From positions 4,479,001 through 4,543,000 of the forward strand of contig JAVMKO010000006.1 of the NCBI GenBank assembly GCA_032164245.1: a stretch of DNA of 64,000 nucleotides. The letters run 5' to 3'. Within the stretch, counting starts at the first letter, position 1. Each line of letters begins with the position of its first letter. Below the pieces are notes generated by a model. It saw nothing but the letters and a program-made list of their open reading frames with translations. It did not search any database and was not told the origin of the DNA. Shown piece after piece: positions 57,437 to 64,000 of this stretch. The translations under genes were made by a program, and so were the position numbers. This DNA comes from Sternotherus odoratus (taxonomy: Eukaryota > Chordata > Testudines > Kinosternidae).

Positions 57437-58675
57437 CCTGTCAGCTCCTTTGAAAAACCATAGACCCAGGTAAGAGGAAATAATGTCTCTTCTCCAGCCA
57501 GTCCTAGCTGATCTGCTGTGTAGTATGTGCTGCCTGTAGGATGATGATGACAATACGAATAGAAGTATCAGTTCGCTGCAACCAGGGGATCGACCATGCA
57601 CAACCAAAAGGCGGGTTGTGCACTTGAGTTTCAGAGCATTGGTGTAGACGTAGATAAGCTTAATCCCTATTTACTTTGTATAATCAAAAATTATACAACA
57701 CTTCTCTGCAAAAGCAGTATACATGTACGTCAGTTAAACCCACTCTTGCAGTCAAAGATTGTGCACCAGCCATTTTAGGGAGAAAGAGCAACACCTAGCT
57801 CTCATTTCATCAGGAATGAAAGGGTGAAGAAGGAGAAGGCTGGCCTCCGTTTACGAAATATAAGCCACCAGTCAATGGTAATGGAACGGTTAGTTGATTT
57901 CTATAAATTGGCCAGTGCATTTCACTTTCGGAGAGTGTCCGGTAGCCGGAGTAATCTATTCCGCCTGGAGGCATTGTGTCAAATCCATGAAACAGCTTGT
58001 GAAGCATCAAGAGGGATTCTTATTAAATTGTCAGGGTTCTTTGTGCTGGAGTCAGGCTTTCAATATTTCATGGTTGAAGTTCCCTTTTTTACATGCAGAG
58101 CACCGTAAACCAGTACAGCCAGGAAGAAAAGAGGCAGCTCTGTTGCGACAGCTCTTAGTCTTGAAGTTAAGAGTGGTTTGTTGTGTTTTTCCCCACAGTG
58201 CCTCAGTATCTAAAGATGTAGCTGAAGATAAGAAACTGCATGAACTGGGATTTCCTTTTGAAAAATAAGTCTACTTTTGTATATATTTAAGTAACACCTA
58301 ATGTGTGTATCCAATGCAGGGATTGCCAACCATATGTGGGTGTGGGTGTATCCATGCAACCTTTACTGGTGCACATAGATCAGGCATTTTGATCACACAG
58401 ATCAAATACGCCCTTTCTCCCCCCAAATAAAAAGCACGCAACCATTTAAGTCTAAGCAGAGTGAGGATGAGCTGTACCCGGACATCTGGCAAGTTGTGGC
58501 AAAGAACTTCAGGGGCTGATCTTGCTTGCATGGGCAAACCTCATTTGCATGGGCACACCCACTCCCACTTAGCATGATGGAACTGCTTTCCCAAATGGTC
58601 ACTTTGGCTACTGTGGGATCGCCAATATCTCTGTTATTGGGGCAAGAAGAATAAAGCGTTGTTCTCAGGAAATGC
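57437..58675. other. Unannotated DNA
   Basis: No gene is recognised. The 94-, 124- and 102-codon ORFs here overlap in several frames without a domain. Confidence 0.45.
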
Positions 58676-59070
58676 AGATTGACAGAGCAAGAAGAGTTCC
58701 CAGAAGCCACCTACTAAAGGACAGACCCAACAAAGACAAAAACAGAACACCATTAGTCGTCACCTTCAGCCCATAACTTACGCCTCTCCAACGCATCATC
58801 AAAGACCTACAACCTATCCTGAAAGATGACCCCACACTCTCACAGATCTTGGGAGACAGACCAGTCCTCGCTTACAGACAGCCCCCCAACCTAAAACAAA
58901 TACTCACCAGCAACCGCACACCACACAACAAAAACACTAACCCAGGTACCTATCCTTGTAACAAAGCCTGATGCCAACTCTGTCCTCATATCCATTCAAC
59001 TGACACCATCATAGGACCTAATCACATCAGCCACGCCATCAGAGGCTCATTCACCTGCACATCGACCAAT

Positions 59071-59289
59071 GTGATATATGCCATCATGTGCCAGCAATGC
59101 CCCTCTGCTATGTACATTGGCCAGACCGGCCAGTCTCTACGCAAAAGAACAAATGGACACAAATCTGACATCAGGAATCATAACATTCAAAAACCAGTAG
59201 GAGAACACTTCAATCTTCCTGGCCATTCCATTAAAGATTTGATGGTTTCAGTTTTGAAACAGAAAAACTTCCAAAACAGACTCCAATGA
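59071..59289 (+). pseudogene. PLE GIY-YIG endonuclease fragment
   Basis: A 72-codon open piece beginning 'MIYAIMCQQCPSAMYIGQTG', then 'QSLRKRTNGHKSDIRN', 'GEHFNLPGH' and 'VLKQKNF'. The Tyr strand, YIG, the conserved Arg and the Glu-His pair are visible. Just upstream the same frame has a TGA at a usual Arg position before 'CQLCPH'. After the piece a TGA precedes 'EAEKLELIFKLDTV'. These nonsense changes show it is dead. Function in the family: nicking target DNA for primed reverse transcription. Confidence 0.9.
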
Positions 59290-59564
59290 GAAGCTGAGAA
59301 ACTGGAATTAATTTTCAAATTGGATACAGTTAGCCAGGGGCTAAATAGGACTTGTGAATGGTTCTCTCATTACAGTAATTGATTGCATTTCCTGAGTTAA
59401 TTTCCCTGACACAGAAATCCATTTCAAAAGGGATTTTTTTTCTCCTACTGATAATGACCCATCTACATTTAACAGCCCTCTTAGAATTGGTATGCTAATG
59501 TACAATTTTTTTTCTTTTCTTTCTTTCTGTGTGTATAAATGTATCTTACTTCTATTCCATTCTA

Positions 59565-59606
59565 TGCATCTGATGAAGTGAGCTATAACCCACGAAAGCT
59601 TATGCT
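59565..59606 (+). ncRNA. Hammerhead-ribozyme-like motif in PLE 3' end
   Basis: CTGATGA (59570-59576), one extra A, arms GTGAGC and ACCCAC around TATA, then GAAA (59594-59597), then GC-TTAT-GC as a minimal stem III. The nucleotide at the expected cleavage site is G, which hammerheads do not cleave well; sister copies have C. Hammerhead motifs are known in Penelope-like elements. The extra A and unclear stem I leave the assignment open. Confidence 0.45.
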
Positions 59607-59739
59607 GAAATAAACTAGCTAGTCTCTAAGGTGCTACAAGTATTCCTCATTTCTTTACGGATAAAGACTAACATGGCTGCTATTCTTGAACCTATCCTGG
59701 TTATGTGAATCAAGGACAGTGGAGCTGTACTTGGCCTTT

Positions 59740-60628
59740 TATGACAGAGGGACTCACCCTCAACTAAGTAGCACTTGCTAGGCAAGGGACATGGGTTCCA
59801 AAATCCAGTGAACTGAGAGAGGCCAGGGACAGGTATTTGTAGTTTAGGGCCCTAAAAGCTACTTGCACCACCTTCCCCTCCCCCCTCCACAGTGTAATAT
59901 CAGAGCTAATTTTGGTTCCATTAGGAGTCTGGTTGCAGGCTGCTGAGCTTAACTGACTTTGGGCCAAAGGTGCACCTGCACTGAGGCCCCCACTACTCCC
60001 AGCTGAAATCACTGAGTACTGTGTTAAGTAGTGGGGGGCCTGAAAATCTATCGGGAAGTGGCTTGCGGGGAGGCTGCTGGAGAGGAGTGGCTTGTGGTGA
60101 AGGCTGCGGCAGACCCCTATGGAGAGATGGGGCAGTCGGCCATCAAAACAAGCACCGGAACACGTAAGGTGCCTCCCCATACCTCCCCCTTTTCCACCCA
60201 GGTGGGGGGGTAAACTCTGCAGAGGAACTTTTGAGCTCTGGAGCTGCACTGACCAGGGGCAGGAACTGTGGGAGGAGTGACTTGTGGGTTGCTGGATGTA
60301 AGAACCAAAGGGAAAGGACACAGCCCATTTGCTGGGGGGGGGGGGGTCTTCTGGTTTGTGGTTTGTTTTGTGAATCCTGTTTGTGGTGTTTCCCCAACAT
60401 AATGCCGCATTGTTTGCCTCTGTTATTAAAAGTCTTTTGGTCCACTCAGACCCTGGGCTGCGAGAGGGGAAGTATTGCCTCTTAGAGGCGCCCGGGGGGG
60501 TTGTATATATTTGTTCTAGGTCACTGGGTGGAGGCTTGAGCCAGATTTGCATTGTGTTATTGGAACAGAACCCCTAGATACTGAACCCGGCCCATGTTGG
60601 TGCCACCTCTGAGGGGCAGATGGGTTAC
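59740..60628 (+). mobile_element. LTR-like repeat with a long antisense ORF
   Basis: Ends in 'actgaacccggcccatgttg', then 'gcagatgggttaca', a CA-type terminus. 'gttattaaaagtcttttggt' (60421) looks like a polyadenylation-type segment. A G run lies at 60337-60348. The 262-codon minus-strand ORF (59764-60552), the longest in the window, is Ser/Pro-rich, lacks a domain and runs antisense to this repeat, so I treat it as chance. The left limit is uncertain. Confidence 0.45.
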
Positions 60629-60649
60629 ATAAGTGTCGGACCTAGTCTT

Positions 60650-60975
60650 TCATTCTCTGTAACAGATACTTGTGCATCAAGTTTAATCTTGAAGACAGGT
60701 GCATAATAAGTTTTAATGGCTGGAAGTTGAAGCCAGCGAAGTTCAGACTGGAAATAAGATGTAATTTTTTAATGCTAGAGTAATTAACCATTGGAACAGC
60801 TTATAAAGGGAACTGGCAAATTCTCCATGAGTCGGAGTCTTTTAGAAAGACATCCAGTCTTGATACAAATATATGCTCTAGTTCAATCAAAAGTTATTGG
60901 GTTCAGTGCAGGAATCACCGGGGATAAAATGAAATGTGCTGTGTAATTCAGGAGGTTAGGCAGGAAGCTCTAAAT
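60650..60975 (+). mobile_element. Old CR1-type LINE 3' end
   Basis: 'aatggctggaagttgaagcc', 'cagactggaaataagatgta', 'taattaaccattggaacagc' and 'gtgtaattcaggaggttagg' give the same order as the copies at 61175 and 63196. Confidence 0.85.
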
Positions 60976-61174
60976 AATTAAAATCTAAGTTACTTGAGTT
61001 CCTATTCCAGTTTTGAGACGACAGAGGGTTTGTTTTCTGAAAAAGGCCTTTCTGCAAAAATCAATTCTTCAGAGATGACTGAGTCAATTTTTGATTGTTT
61101 CACCTCGTTAAAAGCTGCGGGGGTTTTACACTTAAGGAACTAGATGCCGCCAATGGAGTCAGACAGTTTCACTT

Positions 61175-61990
61175 CAAGACAAGAATGATTCCAGGTTTGG
61201 AAAACATGCCTCCCAGAGAGAGACTTTAGAAGCTCAGTCAATTTCATTTACTCAAAAGAAGGTTAAGACGTAACTTGGTATGGTCCACAGGTACCTAGAT
61301 GGGGAAGAGATTTCTGGTAGTAAACCAGGGGCCATGAATGGGGCAGGAGTCCACCCAAATCACACCATGTCTGGGTGGCAGGAGCACTGGACAGAGCGGG
61401 ATCGGACCCTGCTCCCCGGCAGGAGCAGCGGGCAGAGCGGGCCAAGCCCCCATACCTAAACCCTGCTCCCCAGTAAAAACACAGGACTGGGCAAGCCCCT
61501 GTACCCCAACCTCATTTCCCTGGCAGGAGCATGTGGGGGGAGGACTGCAGGTGGACGGGGTGTGGAGGGACCCCCACTTCTCCTGGCCCAGGGCCCCACA
61601 AAACTGCAGTCCCCTTCTGTAGGAGAGGTGGTCCCCCTGTCATGGTCTGCACACCTGAAAGCTGGGACGCACCCAATGTTCCTATCCTAGCTATGCCCCT
61701 GTAGTAAACAGCTCTTTAATCTAGAGTAAAAAGGCATCAGGAAATCCAATGGTTGGAAGCTGAAGCAGATACATTCAGACTGGTAATAAGGTGCAAAACT
61801 GAAGTGTGGGACATGAATCACTTGGACTCTTTACATCAAGGCTGGATGCCTTTCTAAAAGATACGTTCTAGCTCAACCACAAGATATGGGCTTGCTGAAG
61901 GAATTACTGTGTGAGGATCTATGCTCTGGGCTATTAACAGATCAGACTAGATCATCACAATCAGCCCTTCTGGCTCTGGCAGGACCCAGG
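61175..61990 (+). mobile_element. Old CR1-type LINE 3' end hosting a hAT element
   Basis: Left part: 'aatgattccaggtttggaaa', 'aagaaggttaagacgtaact'. Right part: 'aatccaatggttggaagctg', 'cagactggtaataaggtgca', and an ending 'cagactagatcatcacaatc'. The gap between them is exactly the hAT at 61326-61701, with the CR1 text continuing across. No ORF survives. Confidence 0.88.
61326..61701. mobile_element. hAT-type non-autonomous transposon in old CR1
   Basis: 376 bp with ends CAGGGGCCATG and (complement) CAGGGGCATAG. It is flanked by an exact 8-bp duplication tagtaaac (61318-61325 and 61702-61709). GC-rich interior with 'ctgctccccggcaggagcag' units. No transposase. Confidence 0.92.
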
Positions 61991-63195
61991 AAGAGGGCAC
62001 AAAAACGCTGAACATAGTATTTATACTTCCATTGCTACAGCGTCTTGAAATAACAATTGTAGAAAACGCTGATCCTGGAGGCAACACCGGAGCAAGCAGA
62101 AATATGAATGGTACCGTCCTGAGAGATGAAATAAATAACAAGGGGCTAAAAGACGAAAGGGCAATGAACACTGCAGGAAGTGGTATATACAGAGAAGAGA
62201 GGGGAGCAAACTGCATAGAATGGGTCTGGAACAAACTTCCCTGAGTTTTGGGGTGTGTAGATGCAGGTATTTGGTTTGCAGGTATTTGGTTTGCCCCATT
62301 ATAAAAAAACAGGCAATATTCAGGTTTGGGTTTGGACTTCTAGCATTTCCCTAATTCAGTGGGGTTGAGAGAGTGTGTGGGGAGGAGGGTGGGAAATTCA
62401 GACCTTTTCCAGTATGACACTATTTAAATGTCATGTGTCAATATCTCTCCTCCTCCGCTCCTATCCACCCACAGTATTAATCGTAGAGGTGAGCCCAAGT
62501 CACGTTAAAATAATACCTGGAATTAGATGCAAAGCCGGACTTTCACAGCTCGGGTTTATCTCTACATAAATGCTTCTGTTCATTGTAACAGGAATTCAGT
62601 GCACATGCCCTGTGCAGGTTCCACACCAGATCTGCACGGTTTTCAGAAGAACTAGATTTTCTATGAAAAAAAAAATCTCTCCTCGAGGAAATAGTGACTA
62701 TTTTCAGTTCCAAACTGAAGAAGAAGAAAAAAGCCACCTGGTAGCATCAATTGTGATTTCTATTATTGGCTCCAATTATGGACATTAAGGGTGTGACCCC
62801 ACACCCATTAGAGTCAATGAACTCTCAGTGGTAATTGAATTAGGACCTAAATGACATAGACCAGCATAGCAGTGGGGCTCTTGTCAAAATCATTCTGCTG
62901 GCTATGGCAACCCAGTGCTCAGTCATCCACCCCCACCCTCACCCCGGCTCCTCCTCTCCCCACCAAGTAGCTGATCAAATATCAATAGGAAAAAAATCTT
63001 TTTCTGGTGTCCTGGGTATGACAATAGACTTCATAGTTCAGGAATTAGGTGATGGGACCATTGCTAGGGCAACTGGTGTGTAAAAATAAAGCACAATATT
63101 GGGGGTTTCCAAATCATACCTCAGACCATCCCTAATAATAATAACTAAGAACTACAGAGCTTGTATTTGGCACTGATGCGAATGCTGCTGGAAAG
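61991..63195. other. Unannotated DNA
   Basis: No gene or repeat is recognised. The ORFs of 60-95 codons at 61947-62300 overlap on opposite strands. Confidence 0.5.
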
Positions 63196-63338
63196 CTGTG
63201 TTCAGTTCTGGTGTCCACAAGTTCAAGAAGGATGTGAAGGGGTTCAAAGAAGAGCCATGAGAATGATTAAACCTTTGGAAACCATGCCTGATAGTCAGAG
63301 ACTCCAGTCTGTTTAGCTTAACAAAGAGAAGGTTACAG

Positions 63339-63599
63339 CAGGGGTTGGCAACCTTTCAGAAGTGGTGTACCAAGTCTTCATTTATTCACTCTCATTTAAC
63401 GTTTTTAGAAGGTCTCGTTCTGTTAGTCTATACTATAGAACTAAATTATTGTTGTATGTAAAATAAATAAGGTTAATAAAATGTTTAAAAGCTTCATTTG
63501 AAATTAAATAAAAAAGGCAGAGCCCCTCAGACCGGTGGCCAGGACCCGGGCAGTGTACGTGCCACTGAACATCAGCTTGCCATAGGTTGCCTACCCCTG
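63339..63599. mobile_element. hAT-type non-autonomous transposon in CR1
   Basis: 261 bp. Ends: CAGGGGTTGGCAACC and (complement) CAGGGGTAGGCAACC. It is bounded by an exact 8-bp duplication ggttacag (63331-63338 and 63600-63607). The CR1 reads through when it is removed. No ORF of meaning. Confidence 0.95.
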
Positions 63600-63852
63600 G
63601 GTTACAGTGTGACTTGATCACAGGTGGGATGTACCAAAAGTCCGGAAGTACCAAGGGCTCGTCAATCTAGTGGAGAAAGGTCTAATGAGACCCAATGACT
63701 GGAAGTTGATGGCGGACAAATTTAAACTAAAAATAAGACACAAATATTCAACTGTGTGGGAAATTAACCTCTGGGACAACTTACCAAGAGTTGTGGTGGA
63801 TTTTCCATCACTAGAAATATTTAAATCAAGATTGGATGTTTTTTCTAAAGGG

Positions 63853-63941
63853 AGTGAGGAATACTTGTAGCACCTTAGAGACTAACTAGTCTATTTCATA
63901 AGCTTTCGTGGACTATAGCTCACTTCATTGGATGCAGCCCC
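63853..63941 (-). mobile_element. 89-bp Penelope-like element 3' end, inserted in CR1
   Basis: On the minus strand the insert is the PLE 3' terminus alone: 'gaagtgagctatagtccacg', 'aaagcttatgaaatagacta', 'gttagtctctaaggtgctac', 'aagtattcctcac'. It is bounded by a perfect 12-bp duplication ttttctaaaggg (63841-63852 and 63942-63953). No protein part. Confidence 0.93.
63897..63931 (-). ncRNA. Decayed hammerhead-like motif in short PLE copy
   Basis: On the minus strand: CCAATGA (two core changes from CTGATGA), one A, GTGAGC/GTCCAC arms around TATA, GAAA, then GC-TTAT-GA (stem III broken). The hairpin is visible, but the core is damaged. Confidence 0.35.
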
Positions 63942-64000
63942 TTTTCTAAAGGGCTTATTTCTATTACACTTTTACAGGAATTAATTCAGGGAAGTTCTCT

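Larger units (their letters stand above)
58676..59692 (+). mobile_element. Penelope-like retroelement, 5'-truncated, plus strand
   Basis: From 'ttgacagagcaagaagagtt' the element encodes, with an internal stop, the end of the RT-linker ('LRRIIKDLQPILKDDPTLSQ'-like text near 58790), a Cys region, the GIY-YIG endonuclease, and a 3' UTR. It ends in a hammerhead-like hairpin (59565-59606) and the tail 'gctagtctctaaggtgctac' and 'gactaacatggctgctattc'. It lacks the catalytic RT core. Confidence 0.92.
63196..64000 (+). mobile_element. Old CR1-type LINE 3' end, with two nested insertions
   Basis: CR1 blocks: 'tgttcagttctggtgtccac', 'agagccatgagaatgattaa', 'tagcttaacaaagagaaggt', then after the hAT 'gtgacttgatcacaggtggg', 'cccaatgactggaagttgat', 'aattaacctctgggacaact' and 'aaatcaagattggatgtttt', then after the PLE 'acaggaattaattcagggaa'. 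It runs past the right edge of the window. A 66-codon ORF (63670-63870) is a decayed ORF2 end. Confidence 0.88.

Noticed and set aside
59764..60552. 262-codon minus-strand ORF, the longest in the window
   Set aside because: It is Ser/Pro-rich with no domain, runs antisense to an LTR-like repeat, and is overlapped by other open frames. Probably chance.

Overview
The window looks like vertebrate nuclear DNA from a reptile, most likely a cryptodiran (hidden-neck) turtle. The evidence is the repeat content: many CR1 LINE fragments, two tRNA-derived SINEs whose 3' tail matches a CR1 tail in the same window, Penelope-like (PLE) retroelement ends with a GIY-YIG endonuclease, hAT-type non-autonomous DNA transposons, MITEs with TCTACAC-containing ends, CORE/MIR-like SINE relics, and LTR-like blocks. 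No host protein-coding exon, rRNA gene or functional tRNA gene could be supported. The window is best read as intergenic or deep intronic sequence. Most apparent ORFs are short and random; those with recognisable protein similarity are decayed pieces of transposon proteins.

Layout. 1-4.9 kb: unique DNA, a head-to-head PLE insertion with a target duplication, a reverse-strand LTR with an internal tandem duplication, and a long LTR-like block. 4.9-16.8 kb: mostly unannotated DNA with a CR1 3' piece, an LTR-like block and short SINE/CR1 relics. 16.8-24.6 kb: an RTE-type LINE relic, two MITEs, a SINE, a CORE-SINE split by a CR1, and a long CR1 carrying three nested DNA transposons. 24.6-31.5 kb: largely unique, with a CORE-SINE, a tRNA-like inverted pair and a reverse-strand PLE. 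31.5-48.2 kb: CR1 RT fragments, a MITE pair, several hAT elements, LTR-like blocks, a (TA)35 array and a (GT)n array. 48.2-64 kb: an LTR split by a SINE, a LINE C-terminus (Tx1/L1-like), a solo LTR with a near-perfect 5-bp duplication, a PLE with endonuclease and 3' tail, and two old CR1 copies that host hAT and PLE insertions.

The 'genes' are parasites that interact. CR1 supplies RT that SINEs with the same tail probably borrowed. hAT elements have cut into CR1 tails at a TCTAGA-like site. PLE ends carry a conserved stem-loop resembling a hammerhead ribozyme. Several insertions have exact target-site duplications, so their relative ages can be read directly. All family assignments come from reading the sequence and general knowledge of these families; no database was searched.
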